Source: JAFALX01 sp050734185 (GTDB lineage: Bacteria > Chloroflexota > Dormibacteria > Aeolococcales > Aeolococcaceae). From it: a DNA stretch of 64,000 nt. Shown in pieces: positions 27,127 to 38,092 of this stretch (its first letter is position 1; each line of letters starts with the position of its first letter). The translations under genes were made by a program, and so were the position numbers. The stretch is from the NCBI GenBank assembly GCA_050734185.1, contig JBOHUE010000157.1:1-64000 (forward strand), written 5' to 3'. The notes beneath the pieces were generated by a model. The model saw only the letters and a program-made list of their open reading frames with translations, did no database searches and was not told the origin of the DNA.

Positions 27127-28002
27127 CTACCTCTTCGCGAGGCCCTCTGCGGTGAGACGCACGACGTCCTCGAGCGTGTCGGCGATGCGTGCCCCCGCCG
27201 CGCGCAGCGCGTCGATCTTGCTCTGCGCGGTGCCGGTGTTTCCGCTGATGATCGCGCCCGCGTGCCCCATGCGCTTGCCCTCCGGCGCGGTGCGTCCGGA
27301 GATGAACGCGACGACCGGGCGATCAAAGCTCGACTCCCGCATCCACGCTGCCGCCGCCTCCTCGTCGGATCCGCCGATCTCGCCGATCAGCACCACGGCG
27401 TGGGTCTCAGGATCGTCCCCGAAGAGTCGCAACACGTCGGTGAAGCCGAGGCCGAGCACCGGGTCGCCACCGATGCCGACCGATGTCGTCTGCCCCATCC
27501 CCGCCTGCCCGAGCCCCTGGATGACCTCGTAGGTGAGCGTGCCACTGCGCCCGACGATGCCGACCGGGCCAGGCCGGTTGATGTGGTTCGGAATGATCCC
27601 CACCTTGCACTCATCCGGCGTCACGACGCCGGGGCAGTTCGGTCCGACCAGCCGCGCACCGTGCACGGAGACGAACTCGCGTGCGCGCACCATGTCGAGC
27701 ACGGGGATGCCCTCTGTGATGCAGATGACGAGCGGCAACGCCGAGGACGCCTCCATGATCGCGTCGGCGGCGAATGCGGGTGGCACAAACACCCCGGCGA
27801 CGTTCGCGCCGGTCGCCGCCACAGCGGTGGCGACGGTGTCGAACACGGGCACGCCGTCGACGTCGCTGCCACCCTTTCCGGGAGAGACACCGGCGACGAC
27901 GTTCGTACCGAACTCGCGCATCTGCGCTGTGTGAAACCGGCCCTCGCGTCCCGTGATGCCCTGCACCAGGACGCGGCTCTCACGGTCGAGCAGCACGCTC
28001 AT
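27127..28002 (-). CDS. sucD: succinyl-CoA synthetase alpha subunit
   Basis: The 291-residue protein has the CoA-binding Rossmann start [37 protein letters not shown], and the active-site GHAGAIISG with the phosphorylated His247. It makes ATP or GTP while turning succinyl-CoA into succinate in the TCA cycle. The length is normal. It overlaps sucC by four bases (ATGA) in the usual sucC-sucD order. Confidence 0.97.
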   Translation of the reverse strand: MSVLLDRESRVLVQGITGREGRFHTAQMREFGTNVVAGVSPGKGGSDVDGVPVFDTVATAVAATGANVAGVFVPPAFAADAIMEASSALPLVICITEGIPVLDMVRAREFVSVHGARLVGPNCPGVVTPDECKVGIIPNHINRPGPVGIVGRSGTLTYEVIQGLGQAGMGQTTSVGIGGDPVLGLGFTDVLRLFGDDPETHAVVLIGEIGGSDEEAAAAWMRESSFDRPVVAFISGRTAPEGKRMGHAGAIISGNTGTAQSKIDALRAAGARIADTLEDVVRLTAEGLAKR

Positions 28003-29177
28003 GCCTTCGTGAGCTCCACGATGGTCCGCGCCGCCTCGGTCGCGCTCGTGGCCGGCACGATGCCTGCTTCACGCAGCAGCGCGCGCCCCTCCTCCTCCAT
28101 GGTGCCGGTCATGCGCACGACCAGCGGCTTGGTCAGGTGCAGCTCGTCGCGGGCGGCGATGACGCCGCGCGCCACCTCGTCACCGCGGGTGATGCCGCCG
28201 AAGACGTTGATGAACACACCGCGCACCTTGGGGTCGAGCAGCACCATCTCGAGCGCATTGCGCACCTTGTCGGCGCCGGCGCCGCCGCCGATGTCGAGGA
28301 AGTTGGCCGGCTCGCCGCCGTGCTGCTTGACGAGGTCGACCGTGTTCATCGTCAGCCCGGCGCCGTTGCCGATGACGCCGACCGTGCCGCCGAGGTGGAC
28401 GTAGGTGAGCCCCCGCAGCCGTGCCTCCACCTCCAGCGGGTCGTCGCCACCGGCCGCGTTGTCAGCCGGGTCGTCCTCGCGCAGCTCCTCGACCAGGTCG
28501 CGGTGCCGGAACTCGGCGTTCTCGTCGACTTCCAATTTGCCGTCTGCGGCCACCAGCAGCCCGCCGGCCGTGAGCGCCAGCGGGTTGATCTCACACGTGA
28601 CGGCGTCGAGCGAGATGGCGAGCGCGTAGAGCTTCTCTCCGATGACCGCCAGCTGCGTTGCCAACTGGCCGGCCCGCCGTGCGAGGTCCCCCGCGCCGGT
28701 GAGCCCGGAGAACGCCAGCCGGCGGAGCTCGAACGGCAGCGGTCCGGCAAACGGATCGGGCCAGAGCTTGGCGATGCGCTCCGGGGTTTCGGTCGCAACC
28801 TGCTCGATCTCCATGCCGCCCGCGGCGGAGAAGATCACCGCCATGCGCCGCCGGTCGCGGTCGAGCGTGATGCCGAGGTAGAGCTCGTTGGCGATGTCCA
28901 GGCCCGTCTCGCACCACACGCTGCGGACCGGGTACCCGCGGATGCTCATCGCAAGGATCCGGGCCGCCTCGCGCTCCGCCTCGTCGGGGGTGTGGACCAC
29001 GGCGATGCCGCCGGCCTTGCCCCGGCCGCCGATCGGCACCTGCGCCTTGATCGCCACGGTGCCGAGCTCGCGAGCAGCCTGCGCCGCCTCTGCCGGGGTG
29101 CGCGCCAGCCGCCCCTGGGGAACAGCGATCCCGGCGGCCGCGAAGCGCTGCTTGGCCTGGTATTCGAGCAGCCTCAT
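27999..29177 (-). CDS. sucC: succinyl-CoA synthetase beta subunit
   Basis: The protein begins [22 protein letters not shown], the standard SucC N-terminus, and carries an ATP-grasp domain with [13 protein letters not shown], then CEINPLALT and the C-terminal ligase domain with NIFGG-like [15 protein letters not shown]. The ATG at 29177 is chosen because AAGGTG sits six bases upstream; a GTG at 29186 is inside that site. It forms the alpha2beta2 or alpha-beta synthetase with SucD. With the methylmalonyl-CoA genes downstream in the window it would drain succinyl-CoA into the TCA cycle. Confidence 0.97.
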   Translation of the reverse strand: MRLLEYQAKQRFAAAGIAVPQGRLARTPAEAAQAARELGTVAIKAQVPIGGRGKAGGIAVVHTPDEAEREAARILAMSIRGYPVRSVWCETGLDIANELYLGITLDRDRRRMAVIFSAAGGMEIEQVATETPERIAKLWPDPFAGPLPFELRRLAFSGLTGAGDLARRAGQLATQLAVIGEKLYALAISLDAVTCEINPLALTAGGLLVAADGKLEVDENAEFRHRDLVEELREDDPADNAAGGDDPLEVEARLRGLTYVHLGGTVGVIGNGAGLTMNTVDLVKQHGGEPANFLDIGGGAGADKVRNALEMVLLDPKVRGVFINVFGGITRGDEVARGVIAARDELHLTKPLVVRMTGTMEEEGRALLREAGIVPATSATEAARTIVELTKA

Positions 29178-29188
29178 CGGCGGCACCT

Positions 29189-29194
29189 TACTCT
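29189..29194 (+). promoter_or_regulatory. −10 element for the gene at 29201
   Basis: TACTCT, six bases before the GTG at 29201, in the 23-base divergent gap with sucC. Fits a leaderless start. Confidence 0.35.
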
Positions 29195-29200
29195 GCAGAG

Positions 29201-30412
29201 GTGAGCGCTACCGGGCCCGGCGCCGGCGACAGCAGCGAGTCCGAGCCGTCCGGGTTCATGGAGCGGCGGCGGCGACGGTCGACCGACCGCTCGGCGATCG
29301 GCGTCCGCACGCTGGTTGTCGCAGCGCTGATCGTCCTTAGCATCGTCGCGCTGGTCTTCCTACTCAGCCACCTCATCAGCATCCTGCTGGTCATCCTGGT
29401 GGCGATCGTCTTCGCGGAGGGCATCCGGCCGCTGGTGAAGCTGCTTGGAGAACGCCGGGTCCCCGAACCGCTGGCGATCGTATTGATCTACATCGTCATC
29501 CTCGGCGCGATCGTCGGGCTGGCCGCGCTGCTCGTCCAGCCACTCGTCTCGGAGGCGCAGAACCTCGCCAACAACTTCCCGACGTACCAGCGGCACTTCC
29601 TCGACTTCTTCAACGGCCTGGAGCAGCAGTTTCACTTCAGCGCGAACATCAACTCGTTCGTCTCGGGAGCGCTGGGCACCGCGCAGCAGGTGCTGATCAC
29701 AATCGGCGCGACGACCTTCTCGGTGGTGATCAACTTCGCCCTGGTGCTGGTCATCGGCTTCATGTGGCTCGTGAGCACAGACCGGCTCAAAGCGTTCGTG
29801 GTCGACCTGATCCCGGTGCGCCATCAGGAGCTGGCGCGCGACGTGATCCGCGAGATCGGGTTCCGCATGGGCGGATTCGTGCGGGCGACGATCATCAACG
29901 GCATCGCAGTCGGCGTGGCAACGGGGCTCGCCAGCTGGATCCTGGGACTGCCGAGTCCGATCCTGCTCGGCGTCTTCTCCGGTCTGATCGCGCTCATCCC
30001 GGTGGTCGGGGCGGTGGCCGGGGTGATTCCGCCGACGCTGCTCGCGTTCACCATCGGCCCCGCATACCCGATAGTGGTGCTAGCAGTTATGCTGGTAATC
30101 CAAATGGTCGATGCAAATACAGTAGTGCCGTTGGTTATGAACCGGGTTGTGGCGCTGCCCGCCCTCGTGGTGGTGCTGGCGCTGCTCATCGGTGGTGCGC
30201 TGGCGGGCGTCATCGGCGCGCTGCTCGCCGTGCCGGTTGCGGCGGCACTCCAGGTGCTCGTTCTGCGGGTCGCCGTGCCTGCGATCCATCACGCCCAGGG
30301 CCGAGACGATCCCATCTGGGACGAGTATCACCCTGAGCCCGCGCCGGCCAAGGAGGGAACACGCCGCCGCGGCTCGGCCCTCCGCTGGGTGCCCAGGCTC
30401 AAGCGTCAGTGA
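29201..30412 (+). CDS. AI-2E family transporter (PerM-like)
   Basis: The 403-residue protein has a charged N-terminal tail, about eight hydrophobic helices in the pattern of the PerM/TqsA family, an amphipathic middle part, and the conserved segment VIQMVDANTVVPLVMNRVV near residue 305. Members export small molecules or ions; autoinducer-2 export is shown only for some, so the substrate is unknown. About 29 codons around 30062–30148 use A/T-ending triplets far more than the rest of the gene. It overlaps the acyltransferase gene by GTGA. Confidence 0.85.
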   Translation: MSATGPGAGDSSESEPSGFMERRRRRSTDRSAIGVRTLVVAALIVLSIVALVFLLSHLISILLVILVAIVFAEGIRPLVKLLGERRVPEPLAIVLIYIVILGAIVGLAALLVQPLVSEAQNLANNFPTYQRHFLDFFNGLEQQFHFSANINSFVSGALGTAQQVLITIGATTFSVVINFALVLVIGFMWLVSTDRLKAFVVDLIPVRHQELARDVIREIGFRMGGFVRATIINGIAVGVATGLASWILGLPSPILLGVFSGLIALIPVVGAVAGVIPPTLLAFTIGPAYPIVVLAVMLVIQMVDANTVVPLVMNRVVALPALVVVLALLIGGALAGVIGALLAVPVAAALQVLVLRVAVPAIHHAQGRDDPIWDEYHPEPAPAKEGTRRRGSALRWVPRLKRQ

Positions 30413-31551
30413 CGGCGGGCGCGGGGGTGCGCCCTATCCGCGCGCGCCTGCTCGGCGCCGACGCCGTGCGCGCGGTTGCGATGCTCGGCGTGATCGGCGT
30501 TCACGCGGCGGCGTGGGGGCCGTCGGCGACCTTCCACTCCATCGACGTGATCACCAGGTATTCGGTGCCGGCGTTCGTGCTACTCACCGGCGTGGTGATC
30601 GCCTACAGCCACACGGGCCGGCGACTCGGCACCGGGTTCGCCCGCCGTCGCCTGGCGCGGACGCTGCTGCCATGGGTGGCCTGGGCGCCGGTGTTCGTCG
30701 CGTTCAGCGTGTTGACGGGCACGCTTCGCCTCACCGTCCCCGATATCGGCGGGTTCGTAGTTCAGGGTGGGGGGCACCTCTGGTTCTTGCTGCTCGTGCC
30801 CCAGCTGTATCTGCTGTTCGTGGTCTGGCCGCGCAATCACCGCTGGGCACTGGCCGCGGCCGCGATGCTAGTGCAGATCGGCCTCTGCGTCATGCGCCTG
30901 TATGCCGTTCTCCCCGGGTGGCAGTCGCAGCTGGTCCTCAACTACGCAGCGGAGATCTTCCCGTTCTGGGTCGGCTACTTCGCCGTCGGTCTCGCGATGG
31001 GAACCTCGTTGCGGCGACCCGGCGGGCTGCGCCGCGCGCTCAACGTGTGGCGGTTGCAGCTGACGATCGGTGCCGCCGCGGCAACGGTCGTGTCCGGCGC
31101 GGCCCTTCTGCTCGTGCGCTATCCGGGGTCGCCGTACGCGGCCACGTACCTCACCGGAACCGGTGCGTTCCTCAACCCGGCGCTGCCGCTGCTCGTGCTG
31201 AGCGCCGTTGCCACGATCGCTACGGTGGTCCCGCCGCTGCTGCGTCGCTCGCGGTTGCTGACGCGCGCCGTCACTTCTGTCAGCGAGCAGTCGCTCGCCG
31301 TGTACATCGTGCACCCGGTGCCGCTGTTCTTTCTCGGGACCTACCTGCTCGAGGAGCGCATGGCGGTGCGAGGCGTGAGCGCGCTCATGGCATTCGCCGC
31401 GCTGGTGCTGTTCACGCTCATCAGCTCACTGGTCGTGGTGCGTTTGCTCCGCACAACGCGCGCCGCCACGACGCTGGGTCTGTCGCAGCGACCGCTCACG
31501 CTGCCCTTCGCGGCTCGTTCGCGCGTCCCGCAACGCGAAGAGGCGGCATAG
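30409..31551 (+). CDS. acyltransferase family 3 membrane protein (OafA/OatA-like)
   Basis: The 380-residue protein has about ten hydrophobic helices and the family start LLGADAVRAVAMLGVIGVHAA, with the catalytic His in IGVHA (about residue 28) and an RR-containing first loop. These enzymes move acetyl or other acyl groups to sugars of surface glycans or peptidoglycan. The fused SGNH domain of OatA is lacking. The gene starts at GTG inside the stop of the transporter. It ends eleven bases before the convergent carboxylase stop. Confidence 0.8.
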   Translation: MTAGAGVRPIRARLLGADAVRAVAMLGVIGVHAAAWGPSATFHSIDVITRYSVPAFVLLTGVVIAYSHTGRRLGTGFARRRLARTLLPWVAWAPVFVAFSVLTGTLRLTVPDIGGFVVQGGGHLWFLLLVPQLYLLFVVWPRNHRWALAAAAMLVQIGLCVMRLYAVLPGWQSQLVLNYAAEIFPFWVGYFAVGLAMGTSLRRPGGLRRALNVWRLQLTIGAAAATVVSGAALLLVRYPGSPYAATYLTGTGAFLNPALPLLVLSAVATIATVVPPLLRRSRLLTRAVTSVSEQSLAVYIVHPVPLFFLGTYLLEERMAVRGVSALMAFAALVLFTLISSLVVVRLLRTTRAATTLGLSQRPLTLPFAARSRVPQREEAA

Positions 31552-31562
31552 CGGCGTGCGCC

Positions 31563-33230
31563 TTAGAGCGGAATGTTTCCGTGCTTACGCTTCGGCCGCT
31601 CGACCTGCTTGCTGCGGGCCATGCGCAGCGCGTTGATCAGCGACCAGCGCGTGTTGCGCGGCTCGATCACATCGTCGATGTAGCCCCGCTCGGCCGCGTA
31701 GTACGGGTTGGCGAACTGCTCGCGGTACCCCTCGATCAGCTCCTCCCGGCGCCTCGCCGGGTTGTCTGCGTCAGCTATCTCCTTCTTGAAGATGACGCTG
31801 ACGGCGCCCTGCGGGCCCATGACCGCGATCTCCGCGGTCGGCCACACCACGTTGTAGTCCGCGCGGATGTGCTTCGAGCACATGACGTCGTACGCGCCGC
31901 CGTACGCCTTGCGTGTGATCACCGTCAGCTTGGGCACCGTCGCCTCGCAGTACGCGTACAGCAGCTTGGCGCCGTGGCGAATGATGCCGCGGTACTCCTG
32001 GTCGGTGCCCGGCAGGAATCCGGGCACGTCGACGAACGTCACCAGCGGGATGTTGAAAGCGTCGCAGAAGCGCACGAAGCGCGCCGCCTTGGTGGATGCG
32101 TCGATGTCCAGCGCACCGGCGAGCACGCGTGGCTGGTTGCCGACGACTCCGACCGTGTCACCGTCGAGACGGGCGAACCCGCAGATGATGTTCTGCGCGT
32201 GGAACGGCATCACCTCGAGGAACCTCGCCTCATCGACGACGCGCGTCACCACCTCGCGCATGTCGTACGGCTGGTTGGGGTTGTCCGGGATCACCTGCTG
32301 CAGCTCGGGGTCGGCACGATGCGGCGAGTCGTTCGTCTCGCGATGCGGCGGCCGCTCGCGGTTGCTCGCCGGCAGGTACGAGAGCAGCTCGCGCATTTGA
32401 CCGAACGCGTCGTCCTCCGTGTCGGCGATGAAGTGTGCGACGCCACTTCGCTGGTTGTGCACGTCGGAACCGCCCAGGTCCTCGAAGCTGACCTGCTCGC
32501 CGGTGGTCACCTTGATGACGTCGGGGCCGGTGATGAACATGTACCCGATGCGCCGCACCATGAAGACGAAGTCGGTCATCGCCGGTGAGTACACGGCGCC
32601 ACCGGTGCACGGCCCAACGACGAGCGACAGCTGCGGTATCACGCCGCTCGACGTGACGTTGCGAAAGAAGATCTCGGCATAACCGGCAAGCGAGACGACG
32701 CCCTCCTGGATGCGCGCGCCCCCGGAGTCGTTGATCCCGATGCATGGACAGCCCGTCTGCTCGGCGAGGTCCATGATCTTCACCACCTTCTCGGCGAACA
32801 CCTCGCCGAGCGAGCCGCCGAACACCGACGCGTCGTGGCTGAAGACGAACACCTGGCGGCCCTCGATCGTTCCCCACCCGGTCACGACACCGTCGCCACG
32901 GATGCGACGCTCCTCCATGCCGAAATTGGTGGAGCGATGCATCGCAAAGAGATCGAGCTCGGTGAACGATCCGGGGTCGAGCAACCGGTCGATGCGCTCG
33001 CGCGCGGTGAGCTTGCCCTTGGCGTGCTGCGAACGTTCTGCAGCTCCGCCACGACGAATCGCGTCGTAGCGCCGCTTTCGCAACACGTTGACCGCGTGTT
33101 CGCTGGCGCTGCCGCCCGTCCGCGCGCCATTGTTGGCGTCCGGCGTGCGTTCCTCGAGTTCGTCGGCTGCGAGCTTGGCGGCGTCGGTCGCGCCTGCGGG
33201 AGGCACGGGCTTCCGCGTGTTGCGTGGCAT
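31563..33230 (-). CDS. pccB: acyl-CoA (propionyl-CoA) carboxylase carboxyltransferase beta subunit
   Basis: The 555-residue protein has an N-terminal helical lead, [21 protein letters not shown], and the two crotonase-like lobes with [14 protein letters not shown] and [25 protein letters not shown], and a C-terminal [14 protein letters not shown]. These are typical of PccB/AccD5 proteins of actinobacteria. The enzyme passes CO2 from biotin to propionyl-CoA to give (S)-methylmalonyl-CoA. The biotin-carrying alpha chain is not in the window. The adjacent mutase and epimerase support propionyl-CoA as substrate. Confidence 0.92.
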   Translation of the reverse strand: MPRNTRKPVPPAGATDAAKLAADELEERTPDANNGARTGGSASEHAVNVLRKRRYDAIRRGGAAERSQHAKGKLTARERIDRLLDPGSFTELDLFAMHRSTNFGMEERRIRGDGVVTGWGTIEGRQVFVFSHDASVFGGSLGEVFAEKVVKIMDLAEQTGCPCIGINDSGGARIQEGVVSLAGYAEIFFRNVTSSGVIPQLSLVVGPCTGGAVYSPAMTDFVFMVRRIGYMFITGPDVIKVTTGEQVSFEDLGGSDVHNQRSGVAHFIADTEDDAFGQMRELLSYLPASNRERPPHRETNDSPHRADPELQQVIPDNPNQPYDMREVVTRVVDEARFLEVMPFHAQNIICGFARLDGDTVGVVGNQPRVLAGALDIDASTKAARFVRFCDAFNIPLVTFVDVPGFLPGTDQEYRGIIRHGAKLLYAYCEATVPKLTVITRKAYGGAYDVMCSKHIRADYNVVWPTAEIAVMGPQGAVSVIFKKEIADADNPARRREELIEGYREQFANPYYAAERGYIDDVIEPRNTRWSLINALRMARSKQVERPKRKHGNIPL

Positions 33231-33238
33231 CGAAGAAC

Positions 33239-33244
33239 AGGCTA
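33239..33244 (-). promoter_or_regulatory. −10 element for the carboxylase gene
   Basis: TAGCCT on the minus strand, eight bases before the ATG at 33230. Fits a leaderless start between the mutase and carboxylase genes. Confidence 0.35.
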
Positions 33245-33263
33245 CCTCACCCGCGACCCGTTT

Positions 33264-34834
<1,571 letters not shown>

Positions 34835-34838
<4 letters not shown>

Positions 34839-35266
34839 GAGCTCGGCGACGGCGCCTCAGGATCCGGCTGGCACAGCTCGGTGAGCACCCCGGCACCGGC
34901 GGACGGATGCAGGAAAGCGACCAGACGGCCCGCGGCGCCGTGACGCGGGCACGTGTCGAGCAGGCGCAACCCGAGTCCGGCGAAGCGATCGAGACTCTGC
35001 TGCACGTCATCGACGGCATACGCGACGTGGTGCAGACCGCCGCCCCGCTTGGCGACAAAGTTGGCGATCTTGGAGTCGGGACGTGTGCTGCCGAGGAGCT
35101 CGATTCGCGATTCGCCCACCTGGAACATCACGGCCTCGATGCCGTCACTCTCGACCCGATCTCGGTGAGACGGGGCTGAATCGGTGAGCTCCGCGTACGC
35201 CGCCACCGCGGCGTCCAGATCCGCGACAGCGATGCCGATGTGATCAATACCGTTGAACGAGGCCAT
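34835..35266 (-). CDS. mce: methylmalonyl-CoA epimerase
   Basis: The 143-residue protein begins MASFNGIDHIGIAVADLDAA and carries two VOC half-barrels with metal ligands His (GIDHIG), Glu (SRIELLGS), His (GGGLHHVAY) and a C-terminal Glu (VLTELCQP). It interconverts the (S) and (R) forms of methylmalonyl-CoA between the carboxylase and mutase steps. The frame is open far upstream, but the ATG at 35266 gives the family N-terminus and has GAGG just before it. TATACT stands nine bases upstream. It is translationally coupled to the mutase gene. Confidence 0.93.
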
Positions 35267-35275
35267 CCTCGACCG

Positions 35276-35281
35276 AGTATA
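35276..35281 (-). promoter_or_regulatory. −10 element for the epimerase/mutase operon
   Basis: TATACT on the minus strand, nine bases before the ATG at 35266; the start point would fall within a few bases of the codon. No good −35. Confidence 0.45.
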
Positions 35282-35347
35282 GGCAGCCGCTGTTTGACGG
35301 GGCTGCAACGATCCGGCCCGGCGAATCCCCGCGCGAGCGCCGCTCAA

Positions 35348-35353
35348 TACGAT
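35348..35353 (+). promoter_or_regulatory. −10 element for the gene at 35360
   Basis: TACGAT, six bases before the GTG at 35360. Together with the absence of a Shine-Dalgarno site this indicates a leaderless mRNA. Confidence 0.4.
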
Positions 35354-35359
35354 CGTCCC

Positions 35360-36787
35360 GTGGCTCTGCGCAGGCTGCTCCTGGGCGGCCTTCTCGTGTT
35401 CACGATCGGGTTCGCGGTGTTCGCGCTGGAGCACATGTTCCCGCCGCAGCCGTATGGCATCGCCGACGACTGGCGCGTGTTCTACGCCGCTGCGACCGTG
35501 GTGCAGCACGGCGGCAACCCCTACGACGCGACGACGATCCACGCCGCCGAACAGGCGGCGCAGCACTATCAGAACGTGCAGCCGTCGCTCGACGACTTCA
35601 CCGATCTCCCGATCATCGCGCTCGTGCTGCGCGCTGTCACGTGGCTGCCGTACTGGGCGAGCTACGCCGCGTTCAGCGCCGCCGGGATCGTCATCGTCAT
35701 GGCGTCGCTCTTCGCATGGATGCGTGCGTGGGGCTGGCGCCGACCCGCGCTCTGGCTCCTCGGCGGCCTGGCGTCGTGGCCCGTGCTGCTCGGCCTGTTC
35801 TCGGGTCAGTTCGACGCGGTGCTGCTCGGCGCAACCATCGCCGCGCTCCTGCTGATGCGCCGGCATCGACCCGTGGCCGCGGGGCTGTGCATGGCCGCGG
35901 TGCTGTTGAAACCGCACCTGCTCTGGCCACTGCCGCTGCTGCTGTTCGTCGTGTGGCTGGACGATCCGCGTCAGGCGTGGCGGTTCGCGGCGTCGGCGGC
36001 CGCCGTGATCCTGAGCGGCACGCTGATCGGATTCCTGCTCGTCCCGAATTCGTCGGGATTCGTCGGACACCTCCTTGGATTCGGGTCGCGGGTGGCCGAC
36101 GTGCAGCCGGACCTCGCCGGCGTTCCGGGCATGCTCCTGCACCTGCCGGGAGGCAGAACCATTGCAGTGGCGGTCGCAGCCATTGGAGTGGCGGCGGTGT
36201 TCGCGCTGGCAGCATGGATCGCGGTGCGCGGACGGCGTCGCGAGATGGGAGAGCACGCACGCGCGTTGATCCCGCTTGCCGGGCTCGCGGTCTGGCTTGC
36301 GCTGACGCCATACGCCCACCCCAACGACGACGTCCTGCTGTTCCCGCTCGTCGTGCTCATGGTGGGTCGCGATGCCGCCGCGCTCGAGGGGCGCGCCCTC
36401 GGCGCCGGTCTCGTCGCCGCGGCAGTCGTGGCCGCGGCCTTCATCGCCGCGCCGGCAATCGGCTTTCTCGCCGTCATCGGGGGCGCGAGCTGGCTGGTCG
36501 TGCAGCGGCATCGCGTCACCGCGCCGCTTGTGGCAGCACTCGCGTTCGCAGCCGTGGCGGTGCTCCCCACCGTCTGGCCGTTCCACGTGCTGACCGTTCC
36601 CGTGACACCCATCGCCGTGGTGCTCACCGCGCTGGCAGGGCTGCTCAGCGTCCGGGAGACCCTCGGGCCGCCGCAGCCAGGCTCAGTGAGAGAGCGCGTC
36701 GGGGAGCGCGAGCGGAGTGGGGGGATCGGTGGCGTAGTCGTAGAAACCACGCCCGCTCTTGCGGCCGAGGCGTCCGGCCGCAACTAG
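35360..36787 (+). CDS. DUF2029/GT87-like polytopic membrane glycosyltransferase
   Basis: The GTG at 35360 gives a natural N-terminus VALRRLLLGG and a 475-residue protein; the frame stays open to 35240 but that would overlap the epimerase start. It has about ten to eleven hydrophobic helices and the GT87-type first loop ADDWRVFYAAATVVQHGGNPYDA near residue 38, with the acidic pair used by polyprenyl-phosphate mannose-dependent mannosyltransferases. The last 40 or so residues are charged, lack helices and lie in the 105-base overlap with the convergent dehydrogenase gene, so the real stop context is odd. Confidence 0.75.
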   Translation: MALRRLLLGGLLVFTIGFAVFALEHMFPPQPYGIADDWRVFYAAATVVQHGGNPYDATTIHAAEQAAQHYQNVQPSLDDFTDLPIIALVLRAVTWLPYWASYAAFSAAGIVIVMASLFAWMRAWGWRRPALWLLGGLASWPVLLGLFSGQFDAVLLGATIAALLLMRRHRPVAAGLCMAAVLLKPHLLWPLPLLLFVVWLDDPRQAWRFAASAAAVILSGTLIGFLLVPNSSGFVGHLLGFGSRVADVQPDLAGVPGMLLHLPGGRTIAVAVAAIGVAAVFALAAWIAVRGRRREMGEHARALIPLAGLAVWLALTPYAHPNDDVLLFPLVVLMVGRDAAALEGRALGAGLVAAAVVAAAFIAAPAIGFLAVIGGASWLVVQRHRVTAPLVAALAFAAVAVLPTVWPFHVLTVPVTPIAVVLTALAGLLSVRETLGPPQPGSVRERVGERERSGGIGGVVVETTPALAAEASGRN

Positions 36788-37591
36788 GCGGTCCAGCACC
36801 TCGACCGTCGCCTCGTCGCCCGGTTCGCGCTCGCGCTGCATGCGATCCCGGCGGACGCCGAGCACGGTGTCCAGCCCGGAGAAATCGGCGAGCTCGAATG
36901 GTCCCATGGGCCAGTTGAGCCCGGTGCGCACCGCGGTGTCGATGTCCTCCGCCGTTGCCACCTCAGCGGCGAGCAGCGTGAACGCCTCGCGCGACGCGGC
37001 GCCGAGGATTCTGTTCACGATCAGCCCGTCGAGCTCGCGTTCGACGACGATCGCGGTGCGCCCGATGCGCCGCGCCCACGCGAGCGCGCGCTGCACCGTG
37101 TCATCGCTGGTTGCGGGGCCGCGCCCCACCTCGCACATGTCCATGACCAGCACCGGGTGGAAGAAGTGCATGTTGCAGCACAGTTCGGCGCGTTGCGTCT
37201 CGCTCGCAAGCCGGGACACCACGATGTTGCTCGAGTTGGTGGCGATGCCGGCGCCCGCGGGCAGCGCGCGATCCAGCTCGGCGAACACCACGCGTTTGGT
37301 GCTCTCGTCCTCGACCACGGCCTCGATCGCCCATGCGGCGCCCGCCGCAGCCGCTGACAGGTCCGACGTGCTGCCGACTCGCTCGAACGCGGCCTCCGCG
37401 TGTTCGGAGTCGAGCTTGCCGCGTTCCACGCGGCGCTCGAGCCACTGGCGATTGCCAGCCGACGCTCGCTGCAGCTGAGCCCGGCTGACGTCGACCAGTG
37501 AGACGTCGACGCCGTGCAGCGCCGCCTGCAGCGCGATCTGCGCACCCATGGTGCCCGCGCCGACGATGAGCAGCCGCTCGTCAGGACTCGT
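36683..37591 (-). CDS. 3-hydroxyacyl-CoA dehydrogenase, apparent ACG start
   Basis: The protein shows the NAD fold of 3-hydroxybutyryl/3-hydroxyacyl-CoA dehydrogenases, with LLIVGAGTMGAQIAL, the catalytic HFFHPV and the C-terminal helical domain with GPFELADFSGLD and a final SGRGFYDY. The first ATG, at 37549, would remove the first beta strand and half of the GxGxxG loop. The frame is open up to 37610 with no ATG, GTG or TTG. GGAGGG at 37602–37597 is followed after five bases by ACG (37591–37589), which gives T/M-SPDERLLIVGAGTMG, a normal N-terminus. It oxidises 3-hydroxyacyl-CoA in beta-oxidation or butyrate metabolism. Confidence 0.8.
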   Translation of the reverse strand, partial: TSPDERLLIVGAGTMGAQIALQAALHGVDVSLVDVSRAQLQRASAGNRQWLERRVERGKLDSEHAEAAFERVGSTSDLSAAAAGAAWAIEAVVEDESTKRVVFAELDRALPAGAGIATNSSNIVVSRLASETQRAELCCNMHFFHPVLVMDMCEVGRGPATSDDTVQRALAWARRIGRTAIVVERELDGLIVNRILGAASREAFTLLAAEVATAEDIDTAVRTGLNWPMGPFELADFSGLDTVLGVRRDRMQREREPGDEATVEVLDRLVAAGRLGRKSGRGFYDYATDPPTPLALPDALSH

Positions 37592-37605
37592 GCGAGCCCT
37601 CCGGC

Positions 37606-38037
37606 CTACTCATCGGGCCATTTGACCGGAACACGTGTCGTGCACTCCACGAGTTCCTGGGACGCCTTGGTGTAGCGCACGATCGTGGGGAAGTTGCCAC
37701 GCAGCTTCAGCTGCCCGAGCATGATTCCCTTGACGGCGTCGAGCTGCTTCGTCGCCACCTTCTTCCAGCGCGAGTACGAGGCGGTGATGACGAACGCTGC
37801 CTTCTCGGCTTCCTCGCGGCCGACGGCCTTGACGTCGCGCGCCTCTCCGTGCCAGAGGTCGAGAAAGATGCCGTTGTCGTTGGGCACGTTCTTGTCCGGC
37901 TCGGCAAGCACCACAAGCCCCACGGTTCCCTCCCAGCCGGCGGCCGCCTGCTTGTAGACCGAGGACTTGTTGATCTCATCCTTGAACGCCTGCGCCCACT
38001 CCGGGCTGTAGGGCTCGTACACCACGACATCCACCAC
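37606..38037 (-). CDS. SCP2 sterol-carrier-like protein
   Basis: The 143-residue protein fits the SCP2 fold: an N-terminal YSPEWAQAFKDEINKSSVYKQAAAGWEGTVGLV helix-strand part, a central GIFLDLWHGEARDV, and a C-terminal KQLDAVKGIMLGQLKLRG hydrophobic helix. SCP2 proteins bind fatty acyl-CoA or other lipids. It has no predicted signal. Its stop is 15 bases before the ACG start of the dehydrogenase gene, and it is surrounded by fatty acid oxidation genes, which supports an acyl-CoA carrier role. Confidence 0.85.
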   Translation of the reverse strand: MVDVVVYEPYSPEWAQAFKDEINKSSVYKQAAAGWEGTVGLVVLAEPDKNVPNDNGIFLDLWHGEARDVKAVGREEAEKAAFVITASYSRWKKVATKQLDAVKGIMLGQLKLRGNFPTIVRYTKASQELVECTTRVPVKWPDE

Positions 38038-38092
38038 CGCTGGACCTCCTTTGTTTCGGCGTGCGGCCCATTCAGGCGGCCGGCGCCCGTGG

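Noticed and set aside
30147..32588. 813-residue open frame on the plus strand opposite the carboxylase gene
   Set aside because: It is a shadow of the transporter, acyltransferase and carboxylase genes in high-GC DNA; the product is Arg/His-rich low complexity with no domain.
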